Shown in pieces: positions 55,274-64,000 of a stretch of 64,000 bases of DNA. Origin of the DNA: Cotesia glomerata (taxonomy: Eukaryota > Arthropoda > Insecta > Hymenoptera > Braconidae); contig NC_058167.1 in the NCBI RefSeq assembly GCF_020080835.1, positions 2,976,659 through 3,040,658 on the forward strand, in the 5' to 3' direction. Position 1 is the first letter of the stretch; every line of letters starts with the position of its first letter. A model generated the notes under the pieces. That model saw only the letters and a list, made by a program, of their open reading frames with translations, was not told the origin of the DNA and did no database searches. A program made the translations under genes and the position numbers.

Positions 55274-56131
55274 ATGGATGTAAGTTTATGATTTTTTTTA
55301 ATCTTATTATTTTGCATATATATTAGTCAAAAAAATTTTTTTCAGGTCTTACAAGGAATAGTATACAATATCTTTCTACCTATTCAGTGGATATTCGGTG
55401 ACACTAGTGTAGTTTTCCAATACATAATCGAGGAATTCGAGGCGATAATTACAAGAAGGGAGACTTTTCATGGATCTCGCTTTCAAGTAGATAATCTCAT
55501 TACACGGTTGGAGATCAACCACAACACATTAAGATGGAAATTTCGAGTAATTAATGTTGAATCATCTGATATTCATTATTTCTGTATTAATGATCAACTA
55601 GCAGGAAATTGTAAAGGCCCATTGCTATTAAAAAAGGAAATAATTCTATCATTTGGTAAGTTGATTCATATTATAATTACTATTATGATTACTATTATAA
55701 ATACATCATTTTTTATAGCCTTTCGTTTGATAATGCTCCTGAAATACAGCGTGCTTTGGCCAAGGAGATGGATTGAGACTTATTCAATCTCGAGTCTATA
55801 TTTTCACATCAAGCTGCAATTAGAGGAAGTTGTGATGCGTGGTGACGACATCAATGGGTGCACCGTTAGTGTGGAGGATGATCAAGCCACCCTGATCATC
55901 ACTGATGAAATTTTGCATTGGTCGTTTGAGTTAATCAATGCTACAGACCCCGAGCCTCCAATCATGGTCAACGGTGAACAGTTAACCGGAATCCAAGAAA
56001 TTTTGTATGAACATTGGTGGAATATTAATGTTCTTATTGCTTTGGTTACATCATTAGCATTTTTATTTTTTATAGGTACAGCCCAAGCGTACTTGGAAAA
56101 TATATCAATCACTGTTAGTAAATATTTATAA
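55274..56131 (+). CDS. Spliced small gene of the Polinton-like module, copy A (three exons)
   Basis: Not recognised. Exon a is only ATG GAT (55274-55279) before GTAAGT. Exon b (55346-55655, after TTTTTTTCAG) encodes VLQGIVYNIFLPIQWIF... to IILSF. Exon c begins 55719 after TTTATAG and restores AFRLIMLLKYSV. The frame runs to a stop at 56131, giving about 242 residues. The second intron (55656-55718) is a multiple of three without stops. From about 56025 onward the frame overlaps the truncated integrase on the other strand and ends in a hydrophobic stretch, so the true C terminus is uncertain. Exons a and b recur inverted at 57873-57491. Confidence 0.5.
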
Positions 56132-56280
56132 TTATTATTTACTTTTGAATCAGGAATCATTTCAACTAAATCAGCTTGCCAAGTCTCATCAAGTCCTCGA
56201 ATATCAACATGACGGCGTTGATAATTTTTACGAGCTGGTCTGTGAAGTTCATATGCTATTACCGATTTTTTATCTTCCAT
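56010..56280 (-). pseudogene. Polinton-type retroviral-like integrase, truncated
   Basis: rve-family integrase N-terminal part, which in Polintons inserts the element. From 56280: an HRPARKNYQRRHVDIRGLDE lead-in, then ETWQADLVEM (first catalytic Asp, residue 37), YKYLLTVIDIFSKYAWAVPI and a helix ending near TLIF (about residue 91). The later catalytic Asp and Glu regions are missing: after about 56010 the frame reads into unrelated sequence that is the antisense of the small gene's last exon. Truncated by rearrangement at that point. Upstream it overlaps by 11 bases the start of the next minus-strand frame's end (56270). Confidence 0.8.
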
Positions 56281-56641
56281 TTTTTTTTCCTAATTCTTCT
56301 TGTTTCGGTTTCTTTCTTTTTAATTCTTGATTTTCTTTTTTTAATAAATCAAGAGAAGTCCTCAATGATACAACTTCTGAATGTAAATGGGAAATTATTT
56401 CTGATTGATCTTCTCTTATAGTCCTCTCCAATAAAGATAATTCTTTATTTATAAAATCACGCATAAATTTCAATGTTATCACGTCATTATCTTTCACTGG
56501 TTCTCCAACTTCACATAATCTTTTGTTTTCTAAATCAAATTGCCCATCAGAATTTATTTTAAATCCTCTTCCTGGAGCTCCTGGAGGTTCACTAACAACT
56601 GCTACAGTTTTCAAAGAACGTCCAAATATATCAATACTCAT
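56270..56641 (-). CDS. Polinton-associated protein with coiled coil (MSIDIFGR type)
   Basis: 123 codons. Begins MSIDIFGRSLKTVAVVSEPP, with a Gly/Pro segment, then a conserved-looking INSDGQFDLENKRL block. Residues 55-115 form a charged helix with heptad-like spacing (LLERTIRED...LRTSLDLLKKENQELKRKK), a likely coiled coil. I associate this start with Polinton/adintovirus-like gene clusters but cannot assign a function; a structural role is possible. It lies between the integrase and the 57.4-kb gene on the same strand. Confidence 0.65.
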   Translation of the reverse strand: MSIDIFGRSLKTVAVVSEPPGAPGRGFKINSDGQFDLENKRLCEVGEPVKDNDVITLKFMRDFINKELSLLERTIREDQSEIISHLHSEVVSLRTSLDLLKKENQELKRKKPKQEELGKKNGR

Positions 56642-56706
56642 TTTTTTTATTGTTCAGTTCACTTCAACAGTTCACAAACTAATGGTGAAATTCTGAAATA
56701 TTACTT

Positions 56707-57423
56707 CTAATATATAATTTCAGCCTCTCTTAATTCTTCAATAATCGAAATAATTTCATTAGTATGACTGGTATTACCAGCTGATTGAGAGGCCATTAAT
56801 AGACGTAATCTTTCAACCAGTTCATTAGGATCATCCCAGTATACATAATCCATATTTTTATTTTTCTTTTTTACTATCATGTTGCTAGGTAAACCCCCAC
56901 CTTTCGAAAAGTTTGGATATCTTTTTGCTAGAAATTCAACAACATAATTTTGGAACTTGGATGATGGATCATTGAAAATACTTGTATCAGGCTTGTAATT
57001 TTTCCAATACATATTCGTTCTTTCAACAATATCTAAGTAGTATTTCTTATCATTCTGTGTTACTACAGAATCTTGAGGATCTTTTTTGAATAATAATTCT
57101 AATAAACCATGAGTCATGGGATAAACTTTTTCTTGAACATTAATTTCATCTTTGTTGAAATAAATATTCGAATTTCCAATGAACATTGCTTTATTTTTTT
57201 TACGAACACCATACCTGAAATCATTCTCTTTGTGATTTCGATTTAATTTTTGTATGTAAGTTTTTAATAAATGGTCCGTTTTGGTAGGAGTACTTGAAGC
57301 TAGTGGTTCTGTAGATCGATGCTGTCTGTTGCTATTAGTGACACTTTCATCTTCTGAGATCAGACTATCAAAGTTATCTGGTTGTTGGTCTGAGTTTTCA
57401 TTTTTTGTTTCGTCTTTTATCTC
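56707..57423 (-). CDS. Polinton-associated protein (DUF8207-like), N terminus uncertain
   Basis: Open from the stop at 56707 up past the ATG at 57186 to about 57423. The 57186 ATG gives 159 residues (MFIGNSNIYFNKDEINVQEK..), but the frame upstream encodes another 75-80 residues of acidic Ser-rich sequence and YIQKLNRNHKENDFRYGVRK that reads like real protein, so the gene probably starts further up or in another exon. A PMTHGLLELLF block and a FSKGGGLPSNMIVKKK segment are features I recall from DUF8207 proteins of insect Polintons. Function unknown. Confidence 0.65.
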   Translation of the reverse strand, partial: EIKDETKNENSDQQPDNFDSLISEDESVTNSNRQHRSTEPLASSTPTKTDHLLKTYIQKLNRNHKENDFRYGVRKKNKAMFIGNSNIYFNKDEINVQEKVYPMTHGLLELLFKKDPQDSVVTQNDKKYYLDIVERTNMYWKNYKPDTSIFNDPSSKFQNYVVEFLAKRYPNFSKGGGLPSNMIVKKKNKNMDYVYWDDPNELVERLRLLMASQSAGNTSHTNEIISIIEELREAEIIY

Positions 57424-57490
57424 TTTTTTGTCATGTATATGATGTATTTATAATAGTAATCAATAGTAATTATAATATGAATCAACTTAC

Positions 57491-57873
57491 CAAATGATAG
57501 AATTATTTCCTTTTTTAATAGCAATGGGCCTTTACAATTTCCTGCTAGTTGATCATTAATACAGAAATAATGAATATCAGATGATTCAACATTAATTACT
57601 CGAAATTTCCATCTTAATGTGTTGTGGTTGATCTCCAACCGTGTAATGAGATTATCTACTTGAAAGCGAGATCCATGAAAAGTCTCCCTTCTTGTAATTA
57701 TCGCCTCGAATTCCTCGATTATGTATTGGAAAACTACACTAGTGTCACCGAATATCCACTGAATAGGTAGAAAGATATTGTATACTATTCCTTGTAAGAC
57801 CTGAAAAAAATTTTTTTGACTAATATATATGAAAAAATAATAAGATTAAAAAAAATCATAAACTTACATCCAT
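57491..57873 (-). pseudogene. Spliced small gene of the Polinton-like module, copy B (lacks last exon)
   Basis: Inverted copy of 55274-55655: exon a (57868-57873) and exon b (57491-57800), with identical splice sites. Homology to the + copy stops in the following intron, near 57434, so exon c is missing. This marks the inner breakpoint of the inverted arm. Confidence 0.7.
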
Positions 57874-58252
57874 TTTTTTTCTTATGAAAAAATATTACAC
57901 TTTTTCCGAATAAACTTAGAAAAAACAATATTGCACTTTTAACTATATTTTTTTAATATTTGAGAAATATAGTTTATTAACTTAGTACTTTTTAACTATA
58001 GCAGTATAAGAATGTAATATTAGTTGGTGGGGAGTTATACTTACTTGCCTCCAAATTTCAGTCCTCTGTCTGCAGTTACTTCAATCAGTCGTTCAGTTTA
58101 AAAAAAATTTGTGTCTTTTGTTAAAAATATTTAAAATTGTGTACTCTACGGAAAATCAAGTAAGTCATTTATTTCATTATTCTATTTTATAACTAATTTC
58201 TACTATTATTATTTACTATTTTCTATCTATTTCTTAGCTTAATAATTCAAAA

Positions 58253-58567
58253 ATGGATTTGAGTGCTATCAATAAAATCAACAACTTACCGAACTTTTTA
58301 CCAACTAAAAAGTTTGAAGAACTGCAACTGAACAAGATTTATCAAATCACGGAAATTAAGAAAGTCAACACAAAATATGGACCGAAAATTTTGGGAATTG
58401 TGGAAAACGAGTTTTCAATCTTCTTCCCGAATCGAACCAACCGGATGCTCATTGATGATGAAGAGCAGATAACTTCACTGATCGATTTGGCCTCAGCAGG
58501 AGAACTTCGCTTGAATTATTTCGGAACAGCTTATCACAAGTTTGAATTTCTTATCAAACCTTCATAA
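58253..58567 (+). CDS. Small Polinton-associated protein (MDLSAIN type), copy B, intact
   Basis: 104 codons, from MDLSAINKINNLPNF to FEFLIKPS. Identical to the 61852 copy except Asp/Gly at LID(D/G)EEQ. A 5' UTR intron is likely upstream (AATCAA|GTAAGTC near 58158 to TTTCTTAG near 58237). Divergent from the spliced small gene and convergent with the polymerase. Three copies in 8 kb with an intact frame in two suggest recent duplication. Function unknown. Confidence 0.7.
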   Translation: MDLSAINKINNLPNFLPTKKFEELQLNKIYQITEIKKVNTKYGPKILGIVENEFSIFFPNRTNRMLIDDEEQITSLIDLASAGELRLNYFGTAYHKFEFLIKPS

Positions 58568-58766
58568 TCAAGAATAAATTACTTCAATTAAATTTATGTT
58601 AAAAATGTACTTATATATGTTCTTAAAAATTATACTTTAAAAATAAAAATATATATATATATATATACATGAAAAAAAAATTTTTTTTCTTTTATTTATA
58701 ATTTCCATTTTTTATTATTCTTACAAAAAACATAACATTAATTTTTTAATTACTTAAAAATTGAAT

Positions 58767-60172
58767 TTACAATAATCTTGGTCTTTTAATAGTTTTTTTC
58801 AATATTGGCAACTTTTGTGAACTTGGTATTTCATAACCCCATGGTAAAGTGTCTGTACTATTTTTGAGAAGTTGACGTTTGTCATCTTCCCAACTTAAAG
58901 CTAATTTTGTTTGAAGCAGTGTATTAACTTCATGATTTCTACTTTTTATAACATATTCATCTTTTGTTACTCTTATATTATCGAATAGGCATTGTTTATA
59001 ATCATCAAACGTTATAGTTCGCAAAGTCGATTTTTTGACACCTTTTGCTCGCATTTTAACCGTATCATCTTTAATTTCTTCATCAGACTCATATGCTTGA
59101 ATTTGATCTTCGCCAGATTTATATATTTGAAAAGCGTAAAGTTTTGCTCTTAATCCAACAAATTCCGACATAATTTTACCATTATTTTCGTCTTTCATTA
59201 ATCCTAAGACTTTTTTATTTACTAACGGAATATTGTAAATATTATTTGGTGGATAGTCAGAGGTATCAAACTTTGCAATATCACGTTTGATGATTTCATA
59301 TATATTAGGTACATGATAAAGTGATAAATTAGACCATTCTGTATCTGTATACATTAATTTAGAATCGTCATTTTTAAAATTTTTCTTTTACATAATTATA
59401 ATGAAAAGTCGTATATATAAGTTTTTGACATTATCTAAAATACAAAACCAGCATAGATTGGTTTATTAAAATTAACTCTCAGCACATTTCATTTCAATAA
59501 TAATCGATATTTTCATTCAAAAACTGTAAGACTATGGAAATTTGGTTTACAAATCATATCAGAAGCTACCATATCTACCCGACCATCTTGTAACTATTCT
59601 AACATCTTTATATTTTCTCTAACATTTTCCATAGTCTTACCAAAACTTTGCATTATTCATTAATTTATAAAAATCTTTTTCAAATTCATTTTTTGCAGCT
59701 TACTTTCTACCACAATCAGTATTTTTATCTATATACGGTTTTTAACCATGGTGACTCTCTAAACTTTAAAATTCGGTGTACTTTTGTTAATTTTAATCCT
59801 AATTCTAAACATTGTTTTAAATTTTTATAATGTATTACATAATTTTTTTTATCATATAAAGTAGTTGCTAATTTTGTATGTTTGCTGTCTGGAGGTAAAA
59901 AGTGTTCAGGACATAAAGGTAAATCTTTATGTAGATCATATAATTCCTCCGGATATTTTAGATCAACTTCAAGTATATAGCCAAAACCTTCGGTATTATT
60001 TAAAAAATTTGTAGTTTACAGATTTATATCGAAATTTAATTCAACCCATTCAAATGAGCCTGTTGGTAAAGGCATACTCATAGATGCACCATATAAATTA
60101 TTAACATCAAAATACATTAAAATAGGATTCTGGTTTATTTGGATCAAAATTATCACCCATATATCTATTATT
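58767..60172 (-). pseudogene. Polinton-type DNA polymerase B fragment, copy B
   Basis: Minus-strand C-terminal polymerase, inverted relative to copy C. The last 195 codons from 59354 are open. The motif C region reads YTDTEWSNL instead of YTDTDSLIY, so the catalytic Asp pair is altered, and small indels break the frame upstream. At the position of the copy C nonsense codon this copy has TTA. The gene runs into the N gap at 60173; the N-terminal exonuclease part is not present. Confidence 0.8.
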
Positions 60173-60272
60173 NNNNNNNNNNNNNNNNNNNNNNNNNNNN
60201 NNNNNNNNNNNNNNNNNNNNNNNNNNNNNNNNNNNNNNNNNNNNNNNNNNNNNNNNNNNNNNNNNNNNNNNN
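60173..60272. other. Scaffold gap (100 N) at the centre of a palindrome
   Basis: The left flank ends TATCTATTATT and the right flank begins AATAATAGATA, reverse complements of each other, so the gap sits exactly at the symmetry point of copies B and C. Confidence 0.98.
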
Positions 60273-61658
60273 AATAATAGATATATGGGTGATAATTTTG
60301 ATCCAAATAAACCAGAATCCTATTTAATGTATTTTGATGTTAATAATTTATATGGTGCATTTATGAGTATGCCTTTACCAACAGGCTCATTTGAATGGGT
60401 TGAATTAAATTTCGATATAAATCAGAAAATTAATAAATTTTTAAATAATACCGAAGGTTTTGGCTATATACTTGAAGTTGATCTAAAATATCCGGAGGAA
60501 TTATATGATCTACATAAAGATTTACCTTTATGTCCTGAACACTTTTTACCTCCAGACAGCAAACATACAAAATAAGCAACTACTTTATATGATAAAAAAA
60601 ATTATGTAATACATTATAAAAATTTAAAACAATGTTTAGAATTAGGATTAAAATTAACAAAAGTACACCGAATTTTAAAGTTTAGAGAGTCACCATGGTT
60701 AAAACCGTATATAGATAAAAATACTGATTGTAGAAAGGCTGCAAAAAATGAATTTGAAAAAGATTTTTATAAATTAATGAATAATGCAGTTTTTGGTAAG
60801 ACTATGGAAAATGTTAGAAAATATAAAGATGTTAGAATAGTTACAAGATGGTCGGGTAGATATGGTGCTTCTGATATGATTTGTAAACCAAATTTCCATA
60901 GTCTTACAGTTTTTGATGAAAATATGATTATTATTGAAATGAAATGTGCTGAAGTTAATTTTAATAAACCAATCTATGCTGGTTTTTGTATTTTAGATAT
61001 GTCAAAAACTTATATATACGACTTTCATTATAATTATGTAAAGAAAAATTTTAAAAATGACGATTCTAAATTAATGTATACAGATACAGATAGTCTAATT
61101 TATCACTTTACTGTACCTAATATATATGAAATCATCAAACGTGATATTGCAAAGTTTGATACCTCTGACTATCCACCAAATAATATTTACAATATTCCGT
61201 TAGTAAATAAAAAAGTCTTAGGATTAATGAAAGACGAAAATAATGGTAAAATTATGTCGGAATTTGTTGGATTAAGAGCAAAACTTTACGTTTTTCAAAT
61301 ATATAAATCTGGCGAAGATCAAATTCAAGCATATGAGTCTGATGAAGAAATTAAAGATGATACGGTTAAAATGCGAGCCAAAGGTGTCAAAAAATCGACT
61401 TTGCGAACTATAACGTTTGATGATTATAAACAATGTCTATTCGATAATATAAGAGTAACAAAAGATGAATATGTTATAAAAAGTAGAAATCATGAAGTTA
61501 ATACACTGGTTCAAACAAAATTAGCTTTAAGTTGGGAAGATGACAAACGTCAACTTCTCAAAAATAGTACAGACACTTTACCATGGGGTTATGAAATACC
61601 AAGTTCACAAAAGTTGCCAATATTGAAAAAAACTATTAAAAGACCAAGATTATTGTAA
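60273..61658 (+). pseudogene. Polinton-type DNA polymerase B fragment, copy C (one nonsense codon)
   Basis: C-terminal polymerase domain of a protein-primed family B polymerase. Visible landmarks: motif A YFDVNNLYGAFMSMPLP, motif B FYKLMNNAVFGKTMEN, motif C YTDTDSLIY, then a thumb-like C terminus ending IKRPRLL. It is open from the gap to 61658 except one TAA at 60573-60575, where copies A and B support TTA. The N-terminal exonuclease domain should lie left of the gap but is absent. The least damaged of the three copies. Confidence 0.85.
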
Positions 61659-61851
61659 ATTCAATTTTTAAGTAATTAAAAAATTAATGTTATGTTTTTT
61701 GTAAGAATAATAAAAAATGGAAATTATAAATAAAAGAAAAAAATTTTTTTTTTCATGTATATATATATATTTTTATTTTTAAAGTATAATTTTTAAGAAC
61801 ATATATAAGTACATTTTTAACATAAATTTAATTGAAGTAATTTATTCTTGA

Positions 61852-62166
61852 TTATGAAGGTTTGATAAGAAATTCAAACTTGTGATAAGCTGTTCCGAAA
61901 TAATTCAAGCGAAGTTCTCCTGCTGAGGCCAAATCGATCAGTGAAGTTATCTGCTCTTCACCATCAATGAGCATCCGGTTGGTTCGATTCGGGAAGAAGA
62001 TTGAAAACTCGTTTTCCACAATTCCCAAAATTTTCGGTCCATATTTTGTGTTGACTTTCTTAATTTCCGTGATTTGATAAATCTTGTTCAGTTGCAGTTC
62101 TTCAAACTTTTTAGTTGGTAAAAAGTTCGGTAAGTTGTTGATTTTATTGATAGCACTCAAATCCAT
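61852..62166 (-). CDS. Small Polinton-associated protein (MDLSAIN type), copy C, intact
   Basis: 104 codons, opposed to polymerase copy C across about 190 bp, as in the other copies. One residue differs from copy B. Homology of this module ends at 62394, just past the shared leader CAAGTAAGTATAACTCCCCA, where unrelated sequence begins. Confidence 0.7.
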   Translation of the reverse strand: MDLSAINKINNLPNFLPTKKFEELQLNKIYQITEIKKVNTKYGPKILGIVENEFSIFFPNRTNRMLIDGEEQITSLIDLASAGELRLNYFGTAYHKFEFLIKPS

Positions 62167-62420
62167 TTTTGAATTATTAAGCTAAGAAATAGATAGAAAA
62201 TAGTAAATAATAATAGTAGAAATTAGTTATAAAATAGAATAATGAAATAAATGACTTACTTGATTTTCCGTAGAGTACACAATTTTAAAAATTTTTAACA
62301 AAAGACACAAATTTTTTTTAAACTGAACGACTGATTGAAGTAACTGCAGACAGAGGACTGAAATTTGGAGGCAAGTAAGTATAACTCCCCACCAACGATC
62401 CCCTCCCAGCGACGACGCCA

Positions 62421-62595
62421 AAAACAGGTTTAAACTTGTCGGATGACGTAAAAACATGACGTAATCGAGAGAGGTAAGGTTAAAAACCGTTAAAATTCAC
62501 GATGACAACGCGAAAAAACAGGTTCAAACTTGTCGGATGACGTAAAAAACATGATGTAATCGAGAGAGAGAGAGAGGCTAAAAACATTAAAATTC
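62421..62595. repeat. Tandem duplication of about 95 bp
   Basis: AAAACAGGTTTAAACTTGTC and AAAACAGGTTCAAACTTGTC, each followed by GGATGACGTAAAAA and TAATCGAGAGAG. A GA microsatellite follows the second unit. No gene. Confidence 0.8.
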
Positions 62596-62931
62596 ATAAA
62601 AAAACTTTTACCCCACGTCGATAAAACAGAACATCTATTCGGTTTCAAACCGACTGTCAACAATACTCTACAGTCGATAACATAGATCACCAATTAACAT
62701 CAAACTTACCTCAAATCGATAAATAAACTTCAATAACTCCATTTCATCCCACCAGAGCGGCGTAAGTATCGATCTTTCTCGCATATACTTATACCACAAG
62801 TCATTTGAATATATATAAAATTCATCATCACATCAAATAAGTGCATATCACATCAACACCAAAGCTGATACACGGCAAAGGTATCAGCTCTGCTGTTGGG
62901 GTGGTAGCATTTTGACCTCAACGAAATCAAT

Positions 62932-63021
62932 CAACAAATCGATGATAATCCCTCCAACAGTCGGTAAAAAATCGACCAACAAATCGATGATAATCCCCCA
63001 ACAGTCGGTAAAAAAGAACAC
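62932..63021. repeat. 45-bp tandem duplication
   Basis: CAACAAATCGATGATAATCC at 62932 and 62977, each followed by a CCAACAGTCGGTAAAAAA phrase; CCGTCGGTAA and CTGTCGGTG echoes continue to 63085. The frame through it is low complexity and not called as a gene. Confidence 0.8.
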
Positions 63022-63130
63022 AAAAACCAACCATCGATATCGCAGAAACTCCACCGTCGGTAAGGCAGAAAACCCACTGTCGGTGCTGCAGAAATCTACT
63101 TTATCGGGGAGCCATTCCCCCCTTGTTTAG

Positions 63131-64000
63131 CTACTTATTGCAGATTTATGAATTTTTCTTTAAAAAAATGAAAATGTTATTTATAATTATTTATACTTTA
63201 GGATTTTTAATGGGTACGGTGATAGGTTCTGTTAATAAGTAAACGTGAGGTTAATTTACTATGTATATTGTAACGATTCACGACAGAAATATATCACCCG
63301 GAGCCACGTGCACTCAGGACGGGGAGTTAGGTCGGAATAATGGTGTCCACTACTGCACTTTGGGTATCAGAGTCGAAGTTTAAAGGGTAGTAGTGGGGTA
63401 GAAGGCCCCGAAGATTTGCGAAGGGACACGAAGAAAATCTTCGGGAAATAGAAAAGTGTGAGAAAAGTGCAAAGGGGCAATAAGCCTTCGTGACGTCAGC
63501 GGGCCCGAGAGTACAGCTGGCCATGCTGACCTCGGGTCCTCTATCGCTTGGGTTTATTGCACATAGAAAAAAGAGTAATAAACAGAAAAGGTTTGAGGAA
63601 AAAACTCATGGGAAAAACCCACAAGCCGGAGAGAAAAGGCTCCGGATCTTAAAATGTACAAATATTTACAACTTAATCCTATTACAACTGAAAGTTTACA
63701 ACTAAATTATTCTATTGAATTTACTACATTTTACAATTTCAAATCTTAACTGTAGCCTAAATGTCTAACAAAATAATTTTAATTTTAACTAAATTTTTAC
63801 TAATTTTTAAATAATTTTAATGTCAGCGGTCACATGACCGCCACAATACTAATGATGAATATGCTTACAGCCTAAACTATTTTTAGACAATTTGAATAGG
63901 GCCTATACAATTTTTTGTAGAAAAAAAAAATTTGAAATTTTGTATGTATTTTTATCCTCATTAGTAGATTATTTTCGGACTACTTAAACGCCACTCATTA
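63131..64000. other. Unassigned DNA at the right edge
   Basis: A moderately GC-rich block (63270-63650), starting TGTAACGATTCACGACAG, with CACATGACCGCCACAATA near 63833-63850. It could be part of a retroelement LTR but has no partner here. No gene recognised. Confidence 0.4.

Larger units (their letters stand above)
52895..62394. mobile_element. Rearranged Polinton/Maverick-like region with three inverted module copies
   Basis: Module A (52895 to about 55706, +), unique core (to about 57434), module B inverted (to 60172), gap, module C (60273-62394, +). Modules A and B are arms of a palindrome around the core; B and C are arms of another around the gap. The core holds a truncated integrase and two further minus-strand genes. 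ATPase, protease and capsid genes expected of a complete Polinton are not seen. Whether the symmetry is genomic or an assembly product is open. Confidence 0.7.

Noticed and set aside
55882..56010. Integrase C-terminal residues after TLIF
   Set aside because: That part is antisense to the spliced small gene and lacks the second Asp and the Glu of the integrase core; treated as read-through past a breakpoint.
63269..63850. LTR starting TGTAACG
   Set aside because: No partner LTR or coding region within the window.

Overview
The window looks like insect nuclear DNA. It is AT-rich, has spliced genes and microsatellites, and carries an arthropod cuticle gene very like obstructor-A (CPAP3-A). Most of the sequence is transposable elements in nested layers. 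A parasitoid-wasp-like hymenopteran is possible, but nothing in the sequence proves it. Two 100-N scaffold gaps (52795-52894 and 60173-60272) and an error-rich stretch after the first gap show that the right side is less reliable than the left.

1-32.3 kb: four exons of the obstructor-A-like gene (6627-6821, 6884-7068, 31554-31786, 31864-31900, + strand). The signal-peptide exon is not recognised. The intron between the second and third chitin-binding domains is about 24.5 kb and is filled with mobile DNA: a broken Tigger/pogo transposase (8058-9554), two broken R1-clade non-LTR retrotransposons on the minus strand (11475-17533 and 18861-24040), TA-flanked inverted-repeat elements (25163-28460 and 29029-31106), and tRNA-like sequences. 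A high-copy non-coding repeat family with AACTTCCCGCT / AGCGGGAAGTT ends (called family A here) occurs at least nine times in the window. One R1-clade element sits in the (TG)n tract of a family A copy, and another family A copy has landed in the gag gene of the other R1-clade element.

32.465-52.124 kb: the most interesting region. Long inverted repeats of about 500 bp, starting CCCCTTATGG and packed with AAGTCTTA/ACTCTT motifs, bound a 19.7-kb segment. It holds two divergent spliced genes: a minus-strand transposase like the tnp2 type of CACTA/EnSpm elements (exons between 42773 and 34280), and a plus-strand gene whose product resembles insect BEN-domain proteins (exons between 45159 and 51262). 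The layout parallels plant CACTA elements, which carry a transposase plus a second protein that binds subterminal repeats. Each gene carries one apparent frameshift. Smaller elements, including a 1.5-kb near-perfect hairpin, are nested in the introns.

52.1-62.4 kb: a foldback element, two 18S rRNA-like pieces, a gap, then Polinton/Maverick-like DNA. This has three copies of a module (C-terminal family B DNA polymerase, an opposed 104-aa protein, and in two copies a spliced small gene) in inverted arrangement around a core with a truncated integrase and two further Polinton-type reading frames. 62.4-64 kb holds short tandem repeats and no recognisable gene.

Taken together, the only clear host gene is obstructor-A-like. 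The rest records successive insertions, and most of the mobile genes are broken.
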